Shown: positions 9,722 through 20,910 of the stretch, piece after piece | Layout of the letters: the number at the start of each line of letters is the position of its first letter | Position numbering within the stretch: position 1 is the stretch's first letter | Assembly: GCA_963277665.1 (NCBI GenBank) | Contig: OY728128.1 | Span: forward strand, 1,869,188,988-1,869,252,987 | From: Viscum album | Lineage: Eukaryota > Streptophyta > Magnoliopsida > Santalales > Viscaceae | Length of the DNA stretch: 64,000 bases | Direction: 5' to 3' | The notes under the pieces: model-generated | The model's database searches: none | Seen by the model: the letters and a program-made list of their open reading frames with translations, nothing else | Told to the model about the DNA's origin: nothing | Program-made: the position numbers and the translations under genes

Positions 9722-12700
9722 TGTCACGACCGTCCTTGGGGCCCATGCCATGACTACCCCAAGACCGCCTTCCATAGGCCAGGGGCTGGCGACTAGCACA
9801 AAAGGCGTAAATCCCGATAACTAGGAAGGAATTGCCTTTATAAAACTAAACAAAACACCACAGAGTACAAGCAGAAATAAAACACTAAGTACAAAGAGAA
9901 GTGCTGAAAGGTAAATGGGCCAGAATACAAACCCAAATGAAGTACAAATACAACTGAAAAAATCACAACAGAAAAAGACAACAACTGGAAGAACGGAAGC
10001 GGCTCCTGGGTCGTCCTCCTCGGATCCTACCTGAAGGGTAGGTACAGATGGCGCAGCTCCTGGATCGTCCACCACGGATCCTACCTGAAGGGTAGGTACA
10101 GATAACCTCCACAATTCTCTCGCCCTTCAACCTCCTCTGTGTGTCCTCTCGCCGTGAAGTCCACCTCCGGATACTGACTCGTCGTGTAGTCCACCTCCGG
10201 GTACTGTCTAGTCCTCAAACAGTCGGCCTCCGTCAGCACTGCCCGTTATCTGCAACCAACACAACGAGGTGCGGGCATAGCCCATGCAGGGGTGAGTATA
10301 ACGATACTCATTAGGGACCCCGAGACCCTCAAGGTCTCACTAAAACCAACAAGGATAACCACAAGGAAGATCTCAACAAATAACCTCTACTTAGGTATAT
10401 GCCCATACATATACATAAGTTATCAAGTAATCCATCTCAATCATGAGGAAACACAAAGATTATGAAATCAACGGATAACCACTACCCAGGTATACGCCCA
10501 TACATATACCAAAGTTATCAAGTGACCCATCTCAATCAAGAGGTAACAGAAAGGTCATAGACTCAGCTCAAACCAGGATTTTCATTATCGAAACCGTAAC
10601 TGCTGAAGAGCTCCGTCTCTGGAGTGTACAGTGGTCCTGTCATGACTCCAAGGTACTGATCACTAACCTAAGACTCCTGAGGTACTCCTCCTATTGAGTA
10701 CCGCGGGTCAGCCACCCAAACACAGTAGTGCTTCCCGCCGGGGAATGCCACCCAAACATAGTAGTGCACACCCCCTAGTATCCTACAAAGGTACTCTCCG
10801 GACGAGTACCGCGGGTCTGCACTATCACACAGGTAGTGCTCCGTCCGCCATGGGTCTGCACCCAAACAAGGTAGTGCTCCGTCCACTGGGCTAGTCGACT
10901 CACTCCAAGTCGAGTCGATCAAGCAGTTGTTAGGTCTCAGTCGGCTACATGGTCTCCGTACTCCACACGCTCGTCTCTGGGAGGGTCCGCACCACGAGCT
11001 ACAGGTCGATACTCCAAGTATCTCAAAGTCCCACGAAGAAGTATCTCAAAGAACCGCCTCATCATAGGGGTCTCAATGCAACAGACGGTGCGTCAATCGG
11101 ACGCCCGGTCTGTGAGTTATTAGCCTTTTCGTCCCAGGGGCCCGGTTGGTTTCGTGAGCGAACCAACCAGGCCGTATCTCAACTATACCCCGAACTCTCT
11201 TAGGGTATACTCATAGGGACCGTTTCTCAACGTGATCACCAACGCCGCTGATGGTTCATCAAACGAACGTCTGGTCTGAAAGATATCAGCTTTTCCGTTC
11301 CAAGGGCCTGGTTGGATTTCGGGTACAATCCAAACCAGCCACTATCTAACAGCAACCAAAACTCAGGTGAATTATGCCAAAAGTTCCGTCTCATCACGAG
11401 GAATTCAACGAGACATACGGCGCGTCAATCGGACGCCCGGTCTGTGAGTTATTGGCTTTTTCGTTCCAGGGGCCTGGTTAGTTTCGTGAGCGAACCAACC
11501 CGACCGCACTCCGACGACATCCAAACCTCAAGAGGAGTAAGCCAAAAGATCTGTCTTACTTAGAGGAATCCATCATGTCGACAGCACGTCAATCAGACGT
11601 CCAGATCTCAAGATATGAGCATTTCTGTTCCGAGGGCCCGGTTGGTTTCGTGTACGAACCAACCCGGCCGAACCCAAAGTATTCCGAAACCTTGAGTGCG
11701 ATATATTTAAACGACCGTCTCGATCCAAGGATCGCATCGCCACTGACGGTGTGTCGATCGGAGGTCTACAACTCAAGATATGGGCGAAAGACCGTGAGGG
11801 GTCCGAAAACGGGGGTTCTGGGCCCGGACCGACCCGACCCAACCCCCCCGGCTCGGCCCGAACCGGGTCGACCCGACCCGGGTCCGGGTCTGACCTGGAT
11901 GGCGCGACCTGGCCCGACCAGTGGGTCAGATCGTCCGGTTACGGCCGAGCGGAGCGGAGCGGGGCGCTGCCCCCCGCGTGAAGAACTGCGGCCCCTCGTG
12001 GGGCCGCCCGTGCCAGCTGACGCGGCAGCCGACCGCGTCCCGCCGCCCCCCTCTGGTCCCACGCGGTCGTGGGACCGCGCTCTGCCGCCGCAGCTTCAGC
12101 CGCGGTGGCTTCTTCCGGCGGCGCGCCGGGCACCGCCGTGCCGGCGCGGCGCGCCGGTGGGCTGTTCCGCGGACCACCGGACGGGTTCTGGTGGTCGGAA
12201 ATTCGTGCCGTCTTCGCCAATGACCCTCTCGGGACCCGTCCTTCACTGCGAGGATCCCACAATGCCCGTGCGGCTTTGTTTGTCATTTTCCGGTGTGGCG
12301 CGACGGTGCCGTGGCTTGTTCAACTTCATCGGCGTGGCGCGACGGCGCTGCGCTTCTTAGCCCTTCCTTATAATTTCCGCGCGGTGCAACGGCACCGCGC
12401 CGCCTTTCACTTGCCGCTACAAATTCAAACAACAAGGGGGGAGGAGGGTCGGCCGTGTTCATGTGGTCCGACCTCCTCCCGTTATAATGATAGCAAGCGG
12501 CCATCTAATAGAAGTCGACGTACGACAAAGAAATAATTCACAGAAAAAAACAATAATCCTCAACATCAATCCGCATGAACGAACAATCCGCGGATCAACC
12601 TAGAATTGGTTGGTCCACGCTCGTCGTTCTTTTCTCAAAAGATAAGAGAACACCAAAGAAATTCCCCTACATGGATATTTGACGTCGCACGTCGGGTGTC

Positions 12701-13711
12701 GCAGAGAACAGCGTCGCGGGGTCGGACGTAGATTCCGTGGACGTCGGGGTGCGTCCAAGGAGGAAACGATGTCTCCTCACTTGTTGCTATGATAAAGAAG
12801 GAAGGTATGTTGTCGTTGGCGATGATCACCACGGTCGGCGACTTCTCCCTTGTCGTTGAGGAAGATGAAGACGGAAGAATCCGGGTCACCGAGTCTTCTA
12901 AGTCGAAGGGTCGATGTTCTTCATCAGAGAAGAACCATTCTTCACGTTCTTCAATGTGGAAGATGAAGTTCTTCAAAGTATAGAACTCTCCCTCTCACAA
13001 TTTTCCACAGCAAAAACCAAACTGAAATAAAATAAGGCTTTGCCTTATTTTATTTACTTATGCCAACATTTTCAAAAACTCAAAATTCAAAACACATAAC
13101 TCACTTAATTAAGTTAATGTGTTGGCTTTGAATTAAAGTGGGGAGAGGGAAAGTCACCCTAATCAATGGTGAGTTTTTAAGGGTTACACACTTAAGAGGG
13201 AGTTTTAAGAATTTGAAGGGGTGGGGCTCGTATGGGACCCACCTCACAAATATCCTAACAAGAGAAGTTAGGATTTAGTGGGTCCCACCCCAACTCCCTC
13301 ACATGGAAGTTACACCACTTAGAAGAGAGAAATAAAGTTGTGACACAACTTTATTTCACTTAACACTTAAACCTCTTAGTAAAGAAATAAAATAAAATTG
13401 TAAAACAATTATTTTTTTATTCCTCACATTTTTAACAACTCCTCCCGAGTAAACGCACCTTCGGAAAAGGTGCTCCTAAGCAATTACCGGCGTTGCGGTT
13501 TCATCGGTGCCTTCAGAATTCAATTCTGAGCACTGATTCAAAAGTTAGAAAAACCCGCTCGTTCGTTCACTGATCGTACCCGAGTCAAACTTCGAAAAAT
13601 GATTCCAGGCACACCGGGCCTCGGAATCAGGCGCCGTCAGAAACTGCGTTCTTGTAAAATTCCAAAGAAAATTAAGAAAAAAATTTTCCTTGAAATTTAC
13701 GGGTCTTTACA
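9722..13711 (-). repeat. 5' LTR of the gag-only element (right copy)
   Basis: This LTR of 3990 bp has intact outer dinucleotides. On the minus strand it starts TGTAAAGACCCG at 13711 and ends GGTCGTGACA at 9722. As the 5' LTR it would hold the promoter for the element's transcript. Differences from the left copy are mostly single substitutions, so the insertion is neither brand new nor ancient; a pairwise alignment would give its age. Confidence 0.92.
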
Positions 13712-13716
13712 GATGG
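13712..13716. repeat. Target site duplication, right copy (GATGG)
   Basis: This is an exact repeat of 2937-2941, directly after the terminal TTTACA of the right LTR. It shows that the two LTRs belong to one insertion. Confidence 0.9.
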
Positions 13717-13767
13717 TCGAATTACCGAGCACCTCGCTTCATTCCCTTGCTGTCGCCGAACCCCCCT

Positions 13768-14140
13768 CACTATGGAAAAAACACTCATTTGCGATGGGTT
13801 AGGGGCCTATCGCAAATAACCCTCCAGAAAGTGTTTTTTGCGATGAGAAACATATCACGTCACAAAAAACGACCATTTGCAATGCGAGTGAAGGGGCCCA
13901 TCACAAAAAGTTGGGCACGACTTTCCCGCCAAACCGCGAGACGATCATTTGCGACAGGGAAAAGATTCCCATCGCAAATACCCGATTCAATTTTTAGTAT
14001 TTGTGACGGGATATTCGCCTTGTCGCCAATAGTATGTCGGCAGGTTGTCATTTGCGACGGGACTCGTCACAAATGACTATTTACCTGCCGACGTAATTAC
14101 TGCGGGTGGTTGGCATTTACGACGGGACCTGTCGCAAATG
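13768..14140 (+). promoter_or_regulatory. CACTA terminus and subterminal repeat array
   Basis: After CACTA at 13768-13772, about thirteen copies of CATTTGCGAYGGG or its complement occur, for example near 13786, 13807, 13829, 13871, 13898, 13945, 13968, 14000, 14048, 14066, 14113 and 14131. Many are in head-to-head pairs. In En/Spm such repeats are bound by TnpA and are needed for excision. The density and paired arrangement here fit that role. Several copies carry substitutions consistent with decay. Confidence 0.85.
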
Positions 14141-14147
14141 ATCTAAC

Positions 14148-14157
14148 CTATATATAC
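14148..14157 (+). promoter_or_regulatory. TATA box of the CACTA transcript
   Basis: CTATATATACCCC lies just after the last subterminal repeat and about 30 bases before a pyrimidine-rich stretch (14160-14220) that looks like a transcription start and leader. The transposase ATG is 2.7 kb downstream, so a leader intron holding the decamer array and the foldback is likely. Confidence 0.65.
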
Positions 14158-14449
14158 CCCCATCTGTTTTTTCTCCCATTCTACTCCTCTCTCAATTTCT
14201 CTCTATCATTCTTCTGGATTTTTTTTTCTAAAATTTTCCATAGTTTAAAGTTTTCAGTCGGAGCATAATTCGTGCATTCTATACTCCAAAAGCTTGAGTT
14301 TCAAGATATTTATCTATTTGTTATTCTTCAGTTAATTTATTTAATTTTAAATTATTTATAATTTTTGTTAATTAGTTGCAATTAAATTAAGTTAAAATTA
14401 GATATTTGTTTTTTTTTCAGTTCTTATTTTTATGAATAATTATGCGTTA

Positions 14450-16290
14450 GTGGTAATTAAAAATAATTGGAAATAATTAATAATAATTAGTAATAAATAG
14501 AAATAATTAGTAATAAATAGAAATAATTAGTAATAATTACAAATAGTCAATCATAATTAGAAATAATGAGTTGTAATTACAAATAATTGATGATAATTTT
14601 AAATAATTAGTACTCAATTAGTATTAAATTAGTAGTAAGTTCTAAAAATTAGTAGTAAATTCTGAAAATTAGTAATAAATTCCAATAAATTCTAAAAATT
14701 AGTAATAATTAGTAAATTAGTAAAAAATAGTAAAAAATAGTAGTATTTAGTAGTAGCCAACAGTAATTAGTAGTAATTAGTAAAAAAATAGTAAAAAATA
14801 GTAATATAGGTAAAAAATAGTAATAATTAGTAAAAAATAGTAATAATTTGTAAAAAGTAGTAAAAAATAGTAAGAATTAGCAGTAATTAGCAGTAATTAG
14901 TAATGATTAGTACCATTTAGGAATAATTAGTAATAATTTGATATAATTAGTAATATTTAGTAATAATTTGTGATAATTGGTAATAATTTGATATAATTAG
15001 TACTAATTAGGAATAATTAGGAATAATTAGTAATAATTAGGAATAATTAGTAATAATTAGTAATAATTTGTTATGATTAGTAATAATTAATAATAATTAA
15101 TAATAATTAGGAAGAATTAGGATTAATTAGTAATAATTAGATATAATTAGGAATAATTAGATAAAATTCTTAATAATTAGATATAATTAGTAACAATTAG
15201 GAGTAATTAGTAATAATTAGGATTAATTAGTAATAATTAGTAATAATTAGTAATAATTAGTAATAATTAGGTATAATTAGTAATAATTAAGAATAATTAG
15301 GAATAATTAGGAATAATTACGAATAATTAGGAATAATTAAGATTAATTAAGAATAATTAGGATTAATTAGTAATAATTAGTAATAATTAGGATTAATTAG
15401 TCATAATTAGTAATAATTAGTTATAATCAATAATAATTAGTAAAAATTAGTAATAATTAGGATTAATTTGGATTAATTAGTAATAATTAGAATTAATTAG
15501 TAATAATTAGTATTAATTAGTAATAATTAGGATTAATTAGCAATAATTAGGATTAACTAGTAATAATTAGGATTAATTATTAATAATTAGGATTAATAAG
15601 TAATAATTGGTATTAATTAGTAATAATTAGTAATAATTAGTATTAATTAGTAATAATTAGTAATAATTAGTAATAATTAGAAATAATAAGTAATAATTAG
15701 TAATAATGAGTAATAATGAGTAATAATTAGCAAAACTTAGATAAAATTATGATTAATTAGTAATAATTGGGATTAATTTATAATAATTAGGTTTAAATAG
15801 TAATAATTAGGATTAATTAGTAATAATTTGGATTAATTAGTAATAATTAGGATTAATTAGTAATAATTAGGATTAATTAGGATTAATTAGAAATAATTAG
15901 GATTGATTAGTAATAATCAGGATTAATTAGTAATAATTAGGATTAATTAGGAATAATTAGGTCTAATTAGTAATAATTAGTAATAATTAGTAATAATTAG
16001 TAATAATTAGGATTAATTAGTAATAATTAGTAATAATTAGTAATAATTATTAATAATTAGTAATAATAATTAGTATTAATTAGCATTAATTAGTAATAAT
16101 TAGCAATAACTAGTAATAATTAGCAATAATTAGAAATAATTAGAAATAATTAGCAATAATTAGCAATAATTAGCAATAATTAGCAATAATTAAGAATAAT
16201 TAGGAATAATTAGGAATAATTTTGAATAATTTAGAATAATTAGAAATAATTAGGAATAATTGGGAATAATTAGGAATAATTAATAATAAT
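14450..16290. repeat. AT-rich decamer array (TAATAATTAG and variants)
   Basis: About 1.8 kb consists almost entirely of imperfect 10-bp units, chiefly TAATAATTAG, GATTAATTAG, GAATAATTAG and CAATAATTAG. Ten-base periodicity is best kept between about 15000 and 16280 and is looser before 15000. No coding potential. It sits in the probable 5' leader intron of the CACTA transposase. Confidence 0.9.
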
Positions 16291-16329
16291 TTTAAAAAAT
16301 TGAATAAATTCGAGTACATTGTTATAAAT

Positions 16330-16590
16330 TGGCACAATTTCCAATGGATTGGCAGTTTCCTTTTACTCGATGTCTCATATCCTTGCAACTTTCTCCCATA
16401 GAAATATGTATGAAAAACGTGATCTAACACATGTTAGAGGAGGTTTTTCATACTAATTTTAGTTAGGAGAAAGTTGCAAGGAGGTGAGCCTTTAGAAAAA
16501 AGAGGATCTTTTTCCTGAAGACTTATCTTTTTACAAAGAGATGAGTCGTTGGACAAAAGAGTTGTCTCTAATCTACTGGAAATTGTGCCA
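16330..16590. repeat. Foldback sequence with nested inverted repeats
   Basis: Outer arms TGGCACAATTTCC (16330) and GGAAATTGTGCCA (16590 end) are exact complements. A second pair, CCTTGCAACTTTCTCC (16381) and GGAGAAAGTTGCAAGG (about 16466-16481), and a central palindrome built on GTATGAAAAAC, CTAACACATGTTAG and GTTTTTCATAC (16408-16452) lie inside. The right side has about 55 extra unpaired bases. It could be a small non-autonomous element or an RNA hairpin within the leader intron. Confidence 0.75.
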
Positions 16591-16836
16591 TTGGTAATTA
16601 AACATAATTTGTAAAAACTAACTGTAATTAATAATAATTAATGGTAATTAGTATTAATTATTATAAATTAATTTAAATTAGTTTAAAAGTTTAAAAATAT
16701 TTTATAAATAACTATAAAATAATAGAAATTATTATAAATTTATAGACAAGGGAATTTAATTATCTTCTCTTTTTTGATGTTTTCATTATAAAAAATTATA
16801 TAAAAAACTAATTATTTTATATTCTTTAGAAAAACT

Positions 16837-18808
16837 ATGGAACAAGGAAGTCGACAACAGTCATTATTAGATGATCGTGGTTGGATAAATCAGCACACGA
16901 ATCCAAATGGTTCTGGTTTAAATCCAATATATATTGAGGGTGTTCAAGCTTTCTTATCATTTGTATAATCAAAACCAGAATTTGTTTCAGAAGGAACAAT
17001 TAAGTGTCCTTGTAAAAAATGTGCTCTAAGAATGTTTGACAGATTTGACAACGTTGGAGGTCATTTATTGCATTTTGGTTTTCAACCAGATTATATATTT
17101 TGGTATTAACACGGTGAACAAAGTTATAGAGAAGATACTAATAATTTGGTTCCAGATTTAGCAAGGTTTCAAAATTTAGTACATGATGTGGCAGGTCCAT
17201 CTATTCAACAAACTGAAATGCAAGATGATATTGATTTAACTCCTTACATGGAACCATCTAATTTTTATGAGTTGTTGAGCTCCGTCAAGGATACATTATA
17301 TGCTGGTTGCAAGATAAGAAAATTTGAAGCAGTTGCTAAATTTATGGATATTAAATCAGATAATGGAATGTCCAATAGTTTTTTTGATCAGATATTCTCT
17401 GTAGTTTAAACACTACTACCTGAAGGAAATGTGTTGCCTACAAAGTTTTATGAGAGTAAGAGGCTGGTTCATAATCTGGGTCTTGGTTACTAAAAAGTTC
17501 ATGCTTGTTATAATGATTCCATCTTATATTATGGTGAAAATGAGTTATTGAATAGTTGTATCACATGTGGAAAATCGAGGTATAATGAGGCTCAAGTGGG
17601 AAAGTATGGATTGATTCCCATAAAACAGTTGATATATTTTACACTTACACCCAGATTGCAGCAATTGTTTATGTATTCGAACATAGTAGCATTGATGACA
17701 TAACACAAAACCAATATTCCAACCAATAAAAGTTTAAATCATTCATTTGATGGTGATTCATGGAAACATTTTGATCAAGTGCATCCATCTTTTACTTTAG
17801 AATTCCAAAACATGCAATTATGTTTTTCTATAGATGGTTTCTATCTATTTGTTTTTTACGGTAGTTAGTATTCATTTTGGACGATCTTTATAACTCCGTA
17901 CAATTTACCCCCGTGGATGTTGATGAAAGATCCATATATCTTTTTGACTTTATTAATATATGGACATCTGAAAAAGATTATTTATGTTTATTTGAAACCA
18001 TTGATTGATGGGTTAAATTTATTATGGAGTAATGGTGTGAGTATATTTGATGTTGCTGCAAAGAAAAATTTTCTGATGAAAGCTGCATTGATGTGGATAA
18101 TTAGTGACTTCTTAGCATACAACATGTTATTTGGATAGATTAAACATGGTCCAAAATCATGTTTTTATTGTATGAGGGACAACAAAGCATTTATTCTCAT
18201 CAATGGAAAAAACCTTGTTTCTTTGAGTGTCATCGCAAATTACTTCCAACGAAGAATCCTTTTTGGAAAAACAAATATCATTTCAGAAAAGGCACAATTG
18301 AAAAAGATGGACCTCCAAAAATGATATCAGGTATAGAGTTAAAATCAGTAATCTCTTCATTATCTCTAATCACATTTGGAACAACAATAAACCAACAAAA
18401 AACTGATGGCTTTAGAAAAAAGTACAATTAGATAAAACGAAACATTTTTTGGGATTTTCTATATTGGTATGATTTGTTGGTTCTCCACATATTGGATGTC
18501 ATTAATATTGAGGAAAACTATTTTTATAATTTTTTTCATATAGTTATGGATACACCAGTTAAGACCAAAGATAATGTAATGGCATGATTAGATCTTGCCC
18601 AAATTTGCAGGCGACCAAAATTAGAACAGTTTGAAAATGTCAGATCACAAAAGTTAATGAAGCCAAAAGCATCTTATACACTATCCAAAGAGAGTCACTT
18701 ATTATTTTTTCAGTGGATTTTAGATTTGAGACTTCCATATGGTTGTGCTTCTAATTTGGGAAGATGTTTTAGAAATGTTCATATTACCAAATTGAAAAGT
18801 CATGACTA
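16837..18808 (+). pseudogene. CACTA transposase (TNP2 type), N-terminal and catalytic part
   Basis: The start ATG at 16837 follows an acceptor-like TTTAG. Residues about 10-90 match the transposase-associated domain (GWINQHTN, GVQAFL, CPCKKC). The TNP2 domain follows: HACYNDSILYYGE, then FSIDGF near 17829, then TPYNLPPWM, DPYIFLTLLI and a CFYCMRDNK motif. Downstream come FRKGTIEKDGPPK and LPYGCASNLGRC. The reading ends in KLKSHD at 18806, exactly where the array begins, and resumes with CHV after 60437. At least eight in-frame stops and one frameshift near 18140 make it a pseudogene. The intact protein would cut and join CACTA termini in the nucleus. Confidence 0.9.
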
Positions 18809-20910
18809 TGTAACATCTCATGTTTTGAACCAGATGAAAAAAATAGGAAATTTTTTTTTCTACTAACTCGGCAGACCTCTTTTAAAACGAAGTGTAAGAA
18901 CATTTTATTTACAATAGTTGACACTGTGATGTGTCTTTTTAATAAATTTTATTAAATTAATTAGACTAAAATTAAAATGGAAATAAATTAAATTAAGGGT
19001 CAACTTCTTCTTTAAAACTTTGTAATATTCTATGTAATATTTTCAGAGTTATACAATGAGTTAGTGCGTGGCTCCAAGACCCAAAAACCCTCGACGTTGA
19101 TAGAACAAACATATTAAATTTATTTATTTCATACGAGTGTGTGTTTTCTTTCAAAAAAATGAAATAACTCTCAAATATCAAGTCATATGAGAAATATGAG
19201 ACCACCGTTAGTTCCGGAATGCCAGGTTTACCCTATGCTAGGTGTAACCTTGATTCCCATCGGGTGTTTGGGACCCTCTCACATGATAACACCATAAAAA
19301 TTTTAAATTAATTAATTGTTCCATTTTTTACAGAATAAATATTTAGTTACTCACAAATGGTGTGTCGAATGAGAAATCTGAGACCACCGATAGTTTCAGG
19401 ATGAGTGGTTTACCCTATGCAGGGTATAACTTTTGTGAGCATATAACTTTTTGTTAGGTCACACCTGAAGATAATTTAACTGGGATATAAATATTTTTGT
19501 TGTATAGTTGGAAATAATAATAATAATTTTATTATTAATATTATTATTTGCGTTGAAGACAATAAATGAAAATTCACATCCACAATTAATAAATCATGTT
19601 GCGGTGTAAATAATAACCACACAATGTAATAAATGTAATATTATTAATTATTTTAATTAAATACAAATTCACAATTAATATTTATTTAATAACCGTTATC
19701 CTTTTTTTAATCGTTGTTTTTAAATTTTTATGGTGTTATTGATAAGTTTTATTAAATAATAATAATTTTAATTATTTTAACATCTCAACTTTAATCAAGG
19801 TACAGACCATTTATGTTTTTTTCTCTAAATTATTAATATGACCCAAAGTGCGCACTTACGCACCCTATTGTGGGTCCCGGAAAAATATTAAATTAATTAA
19901 ATAAATTTTTGGGTTTTATGTAAAATTTTTACATCGTGCCCTAGCACTGCGTTCAGGATAAATATAATTTAAATGATTTGAAAGAGAATAAAAAGTGTTT
20001 AATGGAAATTAATGGAATTTAAATAGGGATAAAAAAATAGATACGGTTGGAGAGAAATTAAAAATAATTAAAATGGGGTAAACCCATTTTAATTAGTTAT
20101 TTCATTTCTTACACCATTTTATATTTATTATTATTATTTTTTCTTTTGTTTCCTTTCCTTTTTATTTCTTTCTCCTCTCCTCCTCTCCTCAACCTCTCTT
20201 GTGCGTGGCGCACACCTCCTCCCTAGGTGGTGCGCACTACCTCCTTCTCTCTTCAGAAGATCACCGCACCTCTGTTCATCGTTCGTTTTCTTCACCATCA
20301 GCAGTGCTGTGAAACTATTGGTAATTCTTATCCCATGCACCAAGAATTGTATGATCTCCTTCTCTATCCTTTGCACAGTTCGATGTGGAAGGAATTTACC
20401 CTATTTTGGGGTTTTTCTAAAATCATTCGTTTTCTTCTATTTTAGGTCAAATCAAAGCCTAACGTGGATCATATGATCATCTATGACCATAAGGTAGGGA
20501 ATATACTCTATTTCCCTCAATTTAATTGCGATTTATAAAAATGCACAATTGTGCCGTTCGTCAGTGCTTGCTGTCGTTGTGAAAATTCACCCAATATTTT
20601 CAATTTAATTGTTCTGATTAATTGTTGCAGTCCTAATTATCATAAATTAAATTGTTTTTTTTAAATGTGGTCAGACACCCCTTTAGGTGTACCGATGTGG
20701 TCGGAATAAATTTTGTTAGCCCGAGTATTTAATTCATTTAACTGAATGTGTTGCGCAACCTATTTTTTATTGTGTTTAATTTAAATAATTATTTTGGAAT
20801 AATTATGAACCTTGAATTGATTGATATTTGGTAGTTGTTTGTGCTGAATTATTTATTTATTTAAATGTGAATTCTCGGGCATTTTATTTAATTAACAACA
20901 TGTGTTGCGC

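Larger units (their letters stand above)
2942..13711 (-). mobile_element. Complete gag-only Ty3/gypsy-type LTR retrotransposon, minus strand
   Basis: Two direct repeats of about 4.0 kb (2942-6936 and 9722-13711) flank a 2785-bp internal part. Read on the minus strand, the LTR begins TGTAAAGACC and ends GGTCGTGACA (one end mutated in the left copy), as is common for plant Ty3/gypsy elements. A primer binding site with TGGTATCA follows the right LTR and a purine tract precedes the left LTR. A 5-bp target duplication GATGG lies at 2937-2941 and 13712-13716. Only Gag is recognisable; protease, reverse transcriptase, RNase H and integrase are absent. It is therefore non-autonomous and would need enzymes from a partner. 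The solo LTR at 20911-23985 is a relative. Confidence 0.93.

Noticed and set aside
9821..10114. Hydrophobic minus-strand peptide (and its relative at 2903-3181)
   Set aside because: It lies in the LTR end, differs in length and frame between copies and includes repeated LTR sequence. The hydrophobic stretch comes from T-rich DNA.
16200..16430. 76-codon minus-strand frame rich in Ile, Asn, Tyr and Ser
   Set aside because: It is read through the end of the decamer array and the foldback and is simple repeat translated.
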